A DNA stretch of 64,000 nt from Haliotis asinina (lineage: Eukaryota > Mollusca > Gastropoda > Lepetellida > Haliotidae): positions 12,629,969 to 12,693,968 of the forward strand of contig NC_090288.1 of NCBI RefSeq assembly GCF_037392515.1, given 5' to 3'. The notes under the pieces were generated by a model. That model had not been told where the DNA came from and did not search any database. It was given only the letters and a program-made list of their open reading frames with translations. The translations under genes and the position numbers were made by a program. Positions 33,981 to 47,002 of this stretch are shown here, in pieces (within the stretch, counting starts at the first letter, position 1; the number at the start of each line of letters is the position of its first letter).

Positions 33981-34172
33981 TATGTAACAATTTGGCATGG
34001 CCATTGTGTTTTCATGCTGATGTTGTGATATGACCATTGTATTATGACCATATTGTGTTAAGACCATTGTACTGCAATGTGTATCATATAGCCATCCATA
34101 TTGATGCAGCTGGCGAGATGCACATGTAATATCACCATTCCACGGACACAAGTTACAGGACTTATGTTCGGT

Positions 34173-34274
34173 GAAAAACGTCTGTGTGACTTTACCAGTA
34201 GCTCTACCTTGTGACCACTGTTACGGTCATTATGGCCACTGTCAAGGTCTTTGTGAACACTGTCTAGGTGATTG
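34173..34274 (+). repeat. 21-bp minisatellite, left part
   Basis: Degenerate units of the type AAGGTCATTGTGACCACTGTC, split from the right part by the Mutator-like MITE. Confidence 0.8.
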
Positions 34275-34785
34275 CATCCTCGATATCTCCAGGGTATACG
34301 TTCCGATAAGTCTCCACTATACCCTGGACGCATCTACGGCTCTGCCCGATAAATTTATTACCTCCCTTTGCTGGCTCCGCCTTCTCACAGTAGCCAATCA
34401 GCTAGGCCGCCGTTGTAACCGAGCTTGCCAGTGTCAGCAAAGGTAGCGGTCGCAACTGCGAAGGTTTGCTCACAGTGCGACTCAGATTTTAGGGAAATCA
34501 TACAAGCAAATTGACAGGCCCGAAACTTTAAAACAACATATGCAAGAACTCCTTCTACCTCTTCCAAATAACCTCTGCATTGTTTCTGTTTCCAAGTATA
34601 ATCGGTTAGATCATTCAAAAAAATGAAAGTGAGTTGTGATTGGTTCGCTCAACTTCCCAGCGTAGACACCTGATTGGATCAAAAGACAGTCAAGGGAGGT
34701 AATAAATTTATCTGGCAGAGCCGTAGATGCGTCCAGGGTATAGTGGAGACTTATCGGAACGTATACCCTGGAGATATCGAGGATG
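34275..34785. mobile_element. Mutator-like MITE with about 98-bp TIRs and a 9-bp target duplication
   Basis: The arms 34275-34373 and about 34692-34785 are almost perfect inverted copies beginning CATCCTCGATATCTCCAGGG. AGGTGATTG flanks the element at 34266-34274 and 34786-34794. Long TIRs and a 9-bp duplication fit the Mutator group. The element interrupts a 21-bp minisatellite. 511 bp, no coding frame. Confidence 0.85.
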
Positions 34786-34940
34786 AGGTGATTGTGGCCA
34801 CCGTCATTGTGACCACTGTCAAGATCTTTGTGACCATTGTCAAGGTCATTGTGGTCACTGTCAAGGTCATTGTGACCACTGTCAAGGTCATTGTGACCAC
34901 TGCTGAGGTCATTGTGACCACTGTCAAGGTTATTGTTTCA
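34786..34940 (+). repeat. 21-bp minisatellite, right part
   Basis: About seven units of AAGGTCATTGTGACCACTGTC. Because the period is divisible by three both strands stay open; these frames are not genes. Confidence 0.9.
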
Positions 34941-35779
34941 GGTTGAAAGAACAATTGTAATGAGAGAAGTAAACAGCATTCTGTCATATATTATCAGATC
35001 AAGCTGAAATGTAATCACTTAATGTGCATAAGATGCTGTTACTAGGTTGTTGTGTGACTAACGAGAAGTGATAGAGGTTTCATGGAGTAAGGTGTGATCA
35101 TCCCATGGTTTCCTCATAACGAGTCTGGATGACCAACTGACGTTCTTAAACTATAACCTGGTGATATCAGTTTTTACCAATGTAGTTTATACAGTATCTG
35201 CTGCAGTAGTAAGCCATTATGACGTCATCACATGACAGTTTATTTCAAGCCAGTATTTCATTGGCTATTCTGAACAAAATATATACAATTGAAACTGGAG
35301 CTACAGTCAGCCATTATGCAGTCTCCTCAGGTAGTAGTTAAACTCAGAGAAATCACTCAGATCAGTTCCACTCAAATTCTGGAATTTGGATCAACAGAGT
35401 AATTTCTCCATTTCATCTACAGGATAGTGGACTTGGATGTCGAACGTTTTTTTCTGATTTAAGTCTGCTTTAGAAGTTTTAGTTAAGCTAGAATCTTGAT
35501 GTTTAGGCTTATTTCCCTCAGTTTGTGCAATTAGTAGGTGAAAGAGAACTTCATCAGTAATGTAAAATGCAAACACAGTTATCAGTGGTGCTTGTCTGTT
35601 GTCGTACATTCCTACGCAAAGCTATGATTTCCTTGGTATGATTCTTTTGTGGTCTTTCTATAGAAATGTGCCAAATGTTGCAGAATGAAACACTAAGCAT
35701 GTTACCTATATATGGGTTCTTCACATGTTGCTATCAAGATCCCTAAACATGTATAAAATGTTCTGATTGAAAGGACTGG

Positions 35780-36095
35780 ACATTTGCTATTTGGGATGGG
35801 GCAGGAAGGTTGGATTCGGGAAAGAAGGATTGGGTCATGCAAGAAAGTAGGAGTGGGAAAAGAAGGATGGATTGACAGAAGGTTGATGTAGGAAAAGAAG
35901 GTTGGGGTGGAGAAAGAAAGTTGGATTGGGCAAAAAGGATTGATTTGGGAAAGAAGGATGGAATAGCTAATGAAGGAAATGATAGAGAAAGAAGGTTGGG
36001 GTGGGGAAAGAAAGGTTGACTGAGGGTAAGAAGGATGGGGATGGGGGAAAAATGTTGGGAAGGGAGGTTGGAGTGAAGAAAGTAGGGTTGGGTGT
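35780..36095 (+). repeat. Purine-rich GAAGGTTGG(G/A) tandem repeat
   Basis: Degenerate units of about 20-25 bp such as GGGAAAGAAGGATGGATTGG. The minus strand reads as a Ser/Pro/Phe-rich open frame, which is an artefact. Confidence 0.85.
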
Positions 36096-36857
36096 CTTTA
36101 ATACAGAGAAAATCGGTTCTGGGAATCAAGTAGCAAAGAAAAAGACTAGTTCATGGGAACCAAAATAAAATACTTCGAACAGTTTTGCCCCACTGCAAAT
36201 TACTGGTCCCTCAGATGTAATCAAAATAAGCGGACTTCCCAGGATTTTCTCACATGTTTGCAGAAATCCATAGACTATTTTGTTTCATATATGAAAGATA
36301 TTTTTGGGTAGAATCAATGACTGAAACTACCCTATTTGTTACTTTTTATCATGCATTCTGAGAAGGTTTTGAGTTTTTTGTCAATAATTGTCTCATGTCT
36401 GTATGTGTTGCAGAATTGAGTGCATTTGTCCATTGATGTTATGTTGATTTTCTGGCAAAGACATGATGATACAACGAATACAGGTCATCAGGACCTGTTA
36501 TGATCAGAGCGGGCGGAAGCTGAATAACAGGGAATTGTTATTTTTTTTTTGTCAAAGTGTCCTGAACAAATTATTGTTCAGAACATCCTTGCCAGGAAAC
36601 CAACTTTCATGATCCACATTTTCTGCCAATGAGGCTGCAGAGACGAGATAGTGCACCTCATAAATGTACAGCCTTTGTTTTAGTGTGCAGGGCTTGTGAG
36701 CGCTTTTCTAAAAGTTGATGCAGCTCTGTGTAGAGTTGTGTCCCTTAGATGTGCCAGGAATCCCAGATTATATCCATGGTGTGCCAGCACAATTGATTTA
36801 GATTCAAATCGACTTTTAGAAATGGACCATACTCCGGTGATAGTCATATCTCAGTAT

Positions 36858-36925
36858 GCCCCAAGTGAGTGCCACATGGCAATATTCCAACTATATAGGT
36901 AGCAGTCTTGCCCAAAGAATCCTGT
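36858..36925 (-). mobile_element. Family B repeat fragment
   Basis: GGCAATATTCCAACTATATA, GTCTTGCCCAAAGAATCC. Confidence 0.55.
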
Positions 36926-37079
36926 TAGCTTCATTTTGAGATGGAAGAGATTGTCTTTTTATGCATGTGCTTGATCTGCACACAATCATATCCCATGTTT
37001 GTGGTGGAGTTTCACCAGTATAACAACTGATTGTTACTCAAAATCTCAATCATCGGATTGGATCATTGCACTACCCATC

Positions 37080-37185
37080 ATGTGGGTGGGTAGGTGAGTG
37101 AGTGAGTGTGTGTGTGGAGGGGGTGGGGGTGACAGGGGAGGGGAAGTGAATGGGTAGGTGAGTGTGTGTGGAGGGGTGGGTATAT
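37080..37185 (+). repeat. GTGA/GGGT-rich simple repeat
   Basis: Irregular GTGAGTG and GGAGGGG(T/G)GGG runs; low complexity. Confidence 0.85.
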
Positions 37186-38348
37186 TGGGAGAAAGCCCAA
37201 AGTATTCCAGGCCTTCACTGTAACCAACTTAAGTAAGCCCCACCAATACAGGTTTTGTGTTGAAAGACCATAAACCATAATCAGGGAGATTTGAGAAGAA
37301 AACCCAATCTTAGGTTTCTGACACATCAAAGGGACACAACTCCTGCCAACCTGTGCACCCACTGAAGCACATGGCTGTTTTTCATGAGGTCTTCTATGTG
37401 CGTTTCTGACGACTTCACATTATTCTTCCAGTATGTATGTCAACACAACCTCGGTCCAGGAACAACACTGTGTACAGTGTTAATGTTCCATGTCTTGCCT
37501 GTGTGTCACGATAAGGATGAAGATAAGGATGCTGTCTATAATCTGCTTGATGTCAAATCATTTTATTTCTCAACAAGAAATGGTTAACAGTACATCTCTC
37601 AGTATGAGAGCAGTTCTTGTTTCTTGGTGAAATCTATTTACGATCCTTTTAATGTGTTTAAATTTGTGTTGAAAGTGATTCTGGGTTGTTTTCTATCAAT
37701 AACTTTCAGGTTTACCTTTATCCAGATTTGCACATTTAGGCATTTGAGATGAGTGCTGGCTTTTTCAACTTTTCAGTGATACATGTGATTTAAAATTTGA
37801 GTTGTGCTACATTAGTGTTAAATTTGTAAAATAATCTATCTAATGTGCTGTTGCTTACAGTAATGTTTTGTAATATTGCTGAAGCATATCTAATTTTGAA
37901 CCAAAGCTAATTCTTTTTTCAGGTAGAGCCATACTGTTTGTAAAATTTGAATTTCTTTAATGGTAATTTAAGGTATTTATGTATAGTTTGAACTGTTAAT
38001 ATTTTGAATTTTGTAATTTATGTGAACAAGTGCATTATATACGTGTGATTTGTTTGGTTTGAAAACTGTAAACTAATGGCAATGCATTGAAATATGGTGC
38101 AGTAGCTTACTCAAAGAACAAATGTACCTTCCTCCTCTTTAATCAATATATTTTATCAGTAATGTGAAGAGTGAATTTCTGGTTGAATTGTGTTGATTGT
38201 TTCTTGAATGTCATGTTTGTAACTCAACATTGTGAAAGGAGTCTTTCAATAATTCAGTAATCATTCTACTATACTATAGCCATTCTAAGATGATTTGTTG
38301 TACATATCATAGCTATATTATATTGTAGAGACATATCTGGTGTATAGA

Positions 38349-38354
38349 AATAAA
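38349..38354 (+). terminator. Candidate distal poly(A) signal for CERK
   Basis: AATAAA, followed after about 15 bases by a T/GT-rich stretch, in DNA that otherwise looks like 3' UTR. Nearer candidates at 27821 and 29951 are equally possible. Confidence 0.25.
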
Positions 38355-39140
38355 CTATACAAAGATGTATTTGTCATTTCATGTTTAATTACGTTGGAAA
38401 CAAAAATGTTTGCTCCACTTTCATCCGAACTAACATGCCCTATTATTACACACATCCTCTCCTGACATATCAATTTTCAGGTGGTTTGCCTCAGTTGATA
38501 TGCACAAAGAACTTAAACATCCCCCACATATCTCACAATTGAATGAGCCTCGATCTTTACACTTTGGAGCATATCTGGGACATGATTGGTCATTGTGTGC
38601 AACAAAGGAATTCTCCTATACAGAACCTGGCCCGATTGGAAGCTGCTTTACTCAAGTAATCGCATAGGATCAGGCGGCTGACATGGAGTATGCGGAGGAA
38701 AGAGCTCACTGTCATACTCGCATGTGGAGGTTATGCTCAGTATTGAGCTTGAATTGCGCAAGACAAACAAAATGGCATTTTAAAGGCTCACATTCACGAA
38801 TAAATTTGAAATTAAACATTAAAGGGCCAAGTTCGTTCAGATATGGTCTTGAATGAAAATCAGGGGTTTCTTAAAAGGAGCAATTGTCATGATAAAATCA
38901 ACGTGGATTTCAATCAACCTAAAAAAGAAGTGGCACACATGATGTTTGGCGATTTTATTTTTGCACAAAATAGATGATGGTATTTGCAGGGAAATAACAG
39001 ATGGTTGTAACAGATGTTATAACAATGGAAGACAATGGATGATGAAAATAAACTGCTGCTGCTGCAGCTGAGCAGAAAGATGACGGACTTCAATGCCCGT
39101 ATGACAAAATGCTTTGCAAGCTTAAAACTTAGAGTAGATA

Positions 39141-39259
39141 TACTGAACAGCAAGAGAAATGCAACTCTGGCTTTTTGTCAAGTTTTTAAATTGAAGAAAA
39201 CTTACTTTTATGAGATTTTTTTTTTTTTTAAAAGCTTGCATTTCCTGTGCAGTTCAGTA
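39141..39259. mobile_element. MITE, TACTGAACAGC family, copy 4 (best preserved)
   Basis: Left end TACTGAACAGCAAGAGAAAT and right end CATTTCCTGTGCAGTTCAGTA, with TA on both sides (39139-39140 and 39260-39261), the target-site mark of Tc1/mariner elements. Confidence 0.8.
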
Positions 39260-39610
39260 TAGATGTGTTTACAAAACTGTCAGTTTGATATTATTCTGTT
39301 CTTTGCTACAAAAACTTGAGTGAGTAAAATCTCAATGCTGTATTAGGTAATCTCAACTTTGGTTGATGACGACAAAGATGCTAAAGGATTTAATCACTTC
39401 AAATACATGTGAATTAGTCACATGGTATGGCATGTGACAGGAAGTGGCAAGAACAGCAGCAGTATCATTTGATGACTGATGTAAGATTTCATAAAACCAA
39501 GCAGTACATTATAAATGGTGTTTTACTGAAATGAAATAGCAACCCAGTAGCAGCTATTGAGGGACTGTGTCAATGTCATGTCATATTTTTAAATAATCAA
39601 AAATTACGAA

Positions 39611-39715
39611 ACTGGATTTTTAAAGTTCTCTTAGCACTAAGATAGTCGTAAGTGCTATAGATTAACATAAACTTAAGACTGTCTTAGCGCTAAGAGGGCT
39701 TCGAAATCTAGGCCC
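39611..39715. mobile_element. MITE with CTTAGCxCTAAGATAG arms, copy 1
   Basis: CTCTTAGCACTAAGATAGTC is mirrored by CTGTCTTAGCGCTAAGAG, and the end reads TCGAAATCTAGGCC. A second copy is at 53143. Confidence 0.65.
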
Positions 39716-40034
39716 TGATCTATGTATATACATCTCATTGTATTTATGATGTAGGAACATGTCTGTGACAAGTTTGAGATAGAATATATGATGTTACAAC
39801 TTTTGACACAGTCCCCACACTTAATGATTATAAGGCACATGGAGAGGGACATTGTCAGTGTTTCATACAGACTCTTCGAATGTGGGCGAAATGATGACAT
39901 GGGTTCAACGATGAAATACTTTCAATGAAATTTCATTTTGAATAATGATTATAATTATGAATAAAACATGATTTACAATGACAATATACGGAAAATGCTT
40001 CAGATGTAATCAAAAAGGTTCAACAACATCTGTC

Positions 40035-40220
40035 ATAAATAGAGAAAGATTCATGCTGCATGAGATAGTGTTTTAATGGATTACAGAAGAGAGAAAGTAT
40101 GTTTAAGGAGAAAGATTTAGGTTGCATGAGAAAGTGTGTTAATGGATCATAGAAGGTTTTGTTGCATGAGAAACTACCTAAATGTATCGTAAAAGGGTTT
40201 AAATTGCATGGGAAAGTGTT
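40035..40220 (+). repeat. Degenerate tandem repeat of about 60 bp
   Basis: Units share TGCATGAGAAAGTGTGTTAA and GGATCATAGAAG; about three copies. Confidence 0.65.
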
Positions 40221-41193
40221 CACAATCTTACAAGTGACAAAATGTTACATATGAAACACAGGAAAACACAGCCGTGATATAGACATATAGCACCGTGAAA
40301 TGTTGAGGCAATTCCAAAGTCCATGCACACACTCATTCCTACAAAGATATGGACAAAAGTATAACAAATACAATCATTCATTTTCAAAATACAGAAATCA
40401 AATATATAGCACCCAATCTCAGACTCAAACTGGGCAGGTCTGGTTTGATGCTCATTTGAACAGTTGTCCAAAATCTAATCTGTCTATGCTTGATATAGGA
40501 GAAAATCTAAAGCAACGTAAATCTTAGATGTTCACCAATTTGAAACCCATGACCATTGCAAACCAATCATAACTTCCTGGCATGCTCAAGGGAGGCAACT
40601 CTCCCAACAAATTGTGTCACGATAGAAACATGCCAACAAAACTCCCAACTGCATCCCATCATAATGAGAATTTAGAGGCTTGATAAGCAAGTTTTCACTT
40701 ATTGGCAAATTAAAAAGTTCGCCCTGTGACTAATTTTCAATATACATGTACTCTACTTGAAAAATCTTGAAAGTTAACTGTTAGCTATGCTGATAGTGAA
40801 GATGAACTAATGTTGCAAAGATGAAACAGAAATAGCATTGTTGTGTTGTCATGACCATTGAAACAATATTTTAGGTAAGGATTTCACCAATATTGTGTAA
40901 CCCAGGAAATGTCTTTGGACGTGATAGCTCATCTCTCTAGACACACCATAATGACACCCTGAAGTAAATGCCACTAAAATCTGTATTATGAAACATGAGA
41001 AATTTCACAAGCACTTTTAATATGTAAGTTACAAAACCCATACAACATCTTAAAGATGTTAAGAAAATCGTATATAGGAGAATTTTCGATAAAGGTAATG
41101 CTTACCCACATGATGAAGAAAATTGTATCATGAACACTTCTGGACCATGACTAAGCAACTCAAATTATCATGAAAATAGAATCGGGAACATAA

Positions 41194-41531
41194 GGTTGCA
41201 TAAAAAAAAAAAGTTAAATGTTTCTCAGTCACATTTTGTTCAAAAGTGACGATGGTGGTAGGATTTTTAAAAAAAACTTTGATAGAAAAAACAGTAGCAA
41301 GGGAGGAACACATCTCTATTTTATTCTATCTGAAAGTTAGGACGTGTAAATGAGTTGTAGATTCATTCATGATCGTTCTTACAGACACTAATTCTTAAAG
41401 TAGACAAATGGATGATCGAGATGCATCCAAGTCAAAATTATTTTTTTTTAAATGGCAGTAAAAAATTGTTACGCGCACAAATAAAAGTGACATGCTGATG
41501 CCAGAGAAACATTTAACTTTTTCATTTACCC
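41194..41531. mobile_element. MITE of about 335 bp with GTTAAATGTTTCTC ends, copy A
   Basis: Ends AAGTTAAATGTTTCTC (41211) and GAGAAACATTTAACTT (41504-41519). The interior includes AAAAGTGACGATGGTGGTAGG and is matched by copy B at 50524-50866 in the opposite orientation. Confidence 0.72.
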
Positions 41532-42709
41532 ATATAGATTCTAAAAATGCAAACCAAGAAGAGTAAGAAAATAGTATCATGAACATTTCATGATCTTGAA
41601 AATGCATACAGACACATCAGGAAAATAGTATCATGATCACTACCAAATGCAAACACATGAATAAAAAAACGCTCCACATCCTGTCTTAGAGACATCACAC
41701 AACACATAAATATATCATATAACATACTCTCATCCAGTTCGCAGCATATACTGCTCAAAACAAGTTAGGGACATTTTTGTTTCATATGACTACTAGCTAA
41801 TCAATAATAGCTATATTATTAGGAAAGAAACAAGTGTTCTCAAACTTCCTCTGAGTAGCATATACCTCCACCAGTTGCTTTGCAATATGGGTTGACATGA
41901 ATACCAAACTTCACCCAAAAGGAAATAGATACAGCATATTTGACTGGTGACATATCAGAGTGAATCTAATAATTTTCATCTGTCAACACCAAACAATATT
42001 TCTCAATCAGAACATCAGACAAATAACAAAAAAAAACAGCACATACTATCAGAAAAAGTCATAAACAAAACAGTCTACTCTATAAATTTATCTATTAATA
42101 AATATGTTTATTTTCAAGTAGAAATATGTACAGAAGTTTTTTGCAAAGACTTACAAAGCCATATAGCTACATACAAAGCATCACGTACACACATCCAGTA
42201 TTGTGGGATGAAGCACTATACACAGACAGACGAAGATGTCTCTATTTGTAGCAATCATATCTCTACTCCTCAATATTTGGTATGATGGTTCTAAACTGTT
42301 GCTACACAGAGCTACAGGTACCCATAGTGTTCTCCTAATATATTCCTGAATCAAAACATTTCATAGACACAAACCCTGAAGTAATAAATGAGTGAATGTT
42401 GCCTTACTACGAATCAGCAATTCTGCCTATTGACTGCTCGTCTGCCATAATGAACATGAAATGTAATTCCGCGAAAACTAAGAACTGGTTCACTACCTTA
42501 AACACCTGCTTTCAAATATGCACATTTTTTAAAGTTAGTACTAAACCAGTTTCATTCATTGTGAGGGTACATATTTCAATCAGCCATCGTTCCACAAGAT
42601 GGCAGATAAAATCATTACTAGCGAGCTCCGAACTCAGTAAGTGAATAAAGCGCTACATGATCTATAATACTAATACTGATGGCAAACTTCTGAGGATTTG
42701 TTATTAGAG

Positions 42710-42876
42710 TGAGGGAGTGAGTATGGTTTCATGTTGCTTCTAGCAATATTTCAGCAATGTTACTATGAGGGACAACAGAAATGGGTTTCACACATTGTCC
42801 CCATGTGGAGAATCGAACCCAGGCCTTTGGCGTGATGAGCTAACGGCTTAACCACAAGGCTACCCCACTGCCCCTT
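42710..42876 (-). mobile_element. tRNA-like SINE (family A)
   Basis: GAGTGAGTATGG tail side, ATGGGTTTCACACATTGTCC and GGGGTAGCCTTGTGGTTAAG head (reversed). Confidence 0.88.
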
Positions 42877-43552
42877 GTTATTAAGACATGACACAAGTAC
42901 TTTGCTCAAGAATATGAAGACTGGTGTAGATTTTTTGAGAACTGTTAGGAAAATATATGGAGAGCCCACCGTTCTGTGTGTAGCCATAACTCAGTATCAA
43001 AATCCTTTATAGGGAGCAGTAGAGAGATAGGACTTACATGCAGGAGACGTTGCTAGCTACAAGATCACAGGGATATGTGCTGCTCCACTACCTGACATCT
43101 ACTTGTCATGCAGAGATAATGATGATCCACTCAACAGTAACATTCTTACAGCGACTGATGCCGATTTTACGCCAGTCTTTGCAAACTTCATCAAAATTTG
43201 TGCCAACAAAATGTTTCTCACTTGTATGTATAATTCATCTGCACCAGACTTTGCAAACTTGGTCAAACGTTAAATATACCTCCCCTAATTCCAAAACATG
43301 TTTATATTTAAGTACAGCAAATATTTCAGTTGAAATTCCTATTAAATTTTACGAAATTGAAAATATATGAAGGGATGGATGATACTGCTTTGACTGCTGA
43401 ATCAAAATGGTTACTCAACACGCTGACAACTCTGATATTCTTTACACTGAACACTGACAGATCTATGGACATCCAGGCAATAAGTTGTTTGTTAGTTGTT
43501 TTACAATGTACTCAGCAATAGTCTAGATATAATGCATCAGTCTTAAATAGCA

Positions 43553-43620
43553 AAGTCTGGACCAGACAATCCAGTGATCAATAGCCTGAGCATCAATCTA
43601 CAAAACTGGGATACGATGAG
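43553..43620 (-). mobile_element. Family B repeat fragment
   Basis: GTCTGGACCAGACAATCCAG and GAGCATCAATCTACAAAACT. Confidence 0.78.
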
Positions 43621-43715
43621 GAGAGAGTATTGAAATGTCATTCTGAGGAGCAGTACATAGCTATGACTTTGATGGATGGTATATGTACAATGAGGTATGT
43701 GGTGACTCCAAGATC

Positions 43716-43820
43716 AATTCAGATGACAGCACCACCTGATGTGCATCACTTCAGATGACAGCATCACCTGATGTGCATCACTTCAGATGACAGCACCACC
43801 TGATGTGCATCACCTCAGAC
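43716..43820 (+). repeat. 32-bp minisatellite, 3 copies
   Basis: CAGATGACAGCACCACCTGA followed by TGTGCATCACTT, repeated three times with one substitution. Confidence 0.93.
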
Positions 43821-44194
43821 TTCTATTGTTGAGATGATGAGATTAAGCATTGAAATAGCATCATCTAATTTCTTTCCAACAGACTCACCATCATTCAAAA
43901 ACTTCAACATTTGAAACAGATTTCAAACTGTTCGAAAACGAAAATTAAGATCTTAGTATCAGTATTAATGGTGTCAGTAGGACAAATGCCTCACAAGTAC
44001 ATATTATGAATTGAATGGGACAGTGACATATAGAATTTTCAAACTTGAAATATTAACTTGTAAGTGTTTCACGTGAGAACACCCCACACAATAACCAACA
44101 CAATCTTAGGGCAGTGTTGCTATTAGATATTAGAAAACAGTCCTGAGCTAAGAACCTGTGCAGCTTAAAATACATCAATAACATGGCTGTCGGA

Positions 44195-44335
44195 GTACTA
44201 TCCTAGCAATATAACAGCCATAGTGGGGGCACCAGAACTTGGCTTCACATATGACACCCATATAGGGAATCAAACCTAGATCTTAGGCACGATGAGCAAA
44301 CACTTTAACCACTTGGCTACGCCATCGCCCTACAG
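44195..44335 (-). mobile_element. tRNA-like SINE (family A), tail lost
   Basis: TTGGCTTCACATATGACACC, GGGAATCAAACCTAGATC and GCGTAGCCAAGTGGTTAAAG (reversed). Confidence 0.83.
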
Positions 44336-44621
44336 AAGTCATGAGGAAATCAAACTGTGTGGTCAACAAGATACTGAGAGGTATGCAGAGCTATCATGCC
44401 TGAACGAACTGAGATAGGGAAATAACATGGCTCTCCACAGGAAGCCTTGAGCAGACATCAGACTCACTATACCCTACCCAGGCCAGTCAACATCAATTCC
44501 TGTTTTACAGATTTCTTTTCACACTAATGAAAATGCATATTTAGGTAACCTAAATGTTAACCACTGATAAATGGTGAGTTGTAAACAAGATAAAAGATCC
44601 TTGGCACTTTTTTGGGCGTTT

Positions 44622-44775
44622 GAGATGAGTGAATGAGTTCAGATGTAAGCAATATTCCAACAATATCATGACATCCGAAATGGGCTTCACATATTGTACC
44701 CATGTGGGGAATCAAACTCAGCCCTTTGGTGTGGCAAGCGATTGCTTTAACCACTAGGCTGCCCCAACACCCCTC
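44622..44775 (-). mobile_element. tRNA-like SINE (family A)
   Basis: AGCAATATTCCAACAATATC, GGGCTTCACATATTGTACCC and a GGCAGCCTAGTGGTTAAAGC head (reversed). Confidence 0.87.
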
Positions 44776-45204
44776 TAATACAGGGGCCTTGGACCCTGAT
44801 AACAGTATGTTATTGAGGATTCACTGTATCAAAGATACTGTCTAAATATCGCATTGTAAGGATGACGGTTTAAATGAATAAAAAGAGATCTAGATATTGA
44901 AATACAAAAATCTGAAAAACAGGAACAATTATTGTATGGCCTTATAAAATTTTGTTAGAGTTTTTTCCAGGTTGTACAGTTATCATATATACAAATACAA
45001 AGAAACATATTCTACATCACAAACACACAAGGTAAAAGAGGACGACATGACACGCACATAGAAAAATATCTTAAATATGTCCATGTAAGTAAACAGTTTG
45101 TTAGGTTATCATGTGATGTTACCTTTGTCTGTTCAACTAGTTCTTGATTTGATAAGTAACACGACCATGAGTCAATATAAGCACAGGCTTAATCAGTTAC
45201 AGAT

Positions 45205-45285
45205 GATGAGATGTTTCGCTACAGATTCTTGAATTGTTGTCAACTGATGTATTGAAACATCGCATCATCTGAATAAAGAAGCTTG
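45205..45285. mobile_element. Short foldback relative of the 12896 element
   Basis: GATGAGATGTTTCGCTACAG is mirrored by GAAACATCGCATCATC about 50 bases on; the adjoining CTGAATAAAGAAG resembles the arm of the longer copy. Confidence 0.5.
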
Positions 45286-45829
45286 CCCTTAAATTACTTC
45301 CCAACTTCTAAATAATGCCACTGAAAGAAGTTGCAAGAAGCTAATTAGATCATCTGATTGTACACAAACAGAAATAACATGACTTGACTGACATTTCATG
45401 GATAATCATGAAAACCTGTCTTTGACAAATTACATACATCAATGATTAGTCAGAAGTAATTATGTTAAAGTAATCGTTTAGGAAATGACCTTTAATTTTG
45501 GGACCAACCACTTGAAATTTGTGTAGATTGTGGGGAAGGAGAAAAATGTTATTGAAAAACTTCATTTTCCTGGAAAATGCTGGAAAAAATTTATTATGCT
45601 TTAGATTTTCAGACTGTCAAAAGATGACATTGTCTGCACCAAAAATGACATTTAAAACATTTCAAAATCACCCTATCACCCCTCAAACATCATATGGTTG
45701 GTCCCTAATTATTTCACCAAGTAAAGTATGTTATGAATCAGGGTGTCGTATCTACAGAATTTATCTCCATAATATTATTGTTGATACCCTGGGTGCAGCT
45801 GTACAAAGCAATCAATGCTAAGATGATCT

Positions 45830-46545
45830 TAACTCAGTTATAGTAATAAGATGATTGAAATCGCTATACCTCAACTTACGACAGTCATAGTGCTAAGGTG
45901 ATCGTAACTCCCATAAATTAACTTAAAACAGAAATAGCATTAAGGTGATTAAAGGTCCTCGGCCTTAACTTACACCAGTTGCAGTGATAAGCTGATCGTA
46001 ACTACTGTACCTTAACCTGCAACAGTTGTATGGTTAAGGTGATTGTAAGTCATAGTGCTAAGATGATCTTAACTCAGTTATAGTGATAAGGTGACGCAAA
46101 TAGCTATACCTTAACTTACGACCATCATAGTGCTCAGGTGATCGTAACTCCCATACCTTATGCTGCAACAGTTGTTGGGTTGAGGTGTTTGTAACACCCA
46201 TACCTTAACATACGACAGTTATAGTGTTAAGGTGATCGTAACTCCTTAACTTTTGATAGTCATAGTGTTAAGGTGATTGTAACTCCCACGACTAAACTTA
46301 CAACAGTCGTAGTGCTAAGGTGATCCTAACATGTAACAGTCATAGGTTTAAGGTCATTGTAGCTTCCACGACTTTACAACAGTCGTACGGCTGAGGTGAC
46401 TCCCATACCTTACATTAGGAGAGTCATAGTGTTAAGGTCATTGTAACTCCCATAACTTAACCTGAAAAGGTCGCAGTGCTAAGGTGATCGTAACACTCAT
46501 ACCTTTATTTATGACATTCGCTGTGCTAGGGTGATTGTAAATCTC
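45830..46545 (+). repeat. Long degenerate array of about 45-bp units
   Basis: Roughly 14 units of the type ACAGTCATAGTGCTAAGGTG followed by ATCGTAACTCCCATACCTTA. It is in the GRIP 3' flank. The unit resembles the inner part of the 39611/53143 MITE family. Confidence 0.85.
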
Positions 46546-47002
46546 ATGAGACATCCTTCGTGAAGTTTATGTGTGCGATTTGAATTTGGCTTATGGAGAA
46601 TGGGTCAAGGGTATTTATAGTAACTGAATGGAGACACACAAACTGAGATGAGGATGGGTATAGTGTGGCCATTTATTCATCTTGCACACCATCTACTCTC
46701 AACTTTAAATTATTACATAGCGACAGCACTGTTGTGACACCATATGTCACAGGTAAGTATTGAGTATGTGTAATGCTGATGAACTTTGAATCCGGACTTC
46801 TTGTCATGGCAACACATTGTACGACCAGGCACAATGGGAACATGGCATGCTTACCCTGCTTGTCTATCTGTGACTAGACCATGATGATGTCACAATTTCA
46901 CTGGGTTCTTTGACTGTTTCTAGCAGTTGCTATGGCAACATATTACACAACTGTCATGCCTGACAATCAATATTTCCCTCATTGAAACAGTTGAGCTGTT
47001 TC

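Larger units (their letters stand above)
26711..38380 (+). other. CERK 3' flank and possible long 3' UTR
   Basis: No coding gene is supported here. AATAAA signals following the stop include 27821-27826, 29951-29960 and 38349-38354. The last closes a T-rich, repeat-poor tract and could end a very long 3' UTR. Identified repeats are listed separately. The 153-codon open frame at 31713-32174 has no recognisable features. Confidence 0.4.

Noticed and set aside
34674..34987. Open frames on both strands with VIVTTVK or TLTVVTM repeats
   Set aside because: Products of the 21-bp minisatellite.
35743..36129. 128-codon minus-strand open frame rich in S, F and P
   Set aside because: Complement of a purine-rich tandem repeat.
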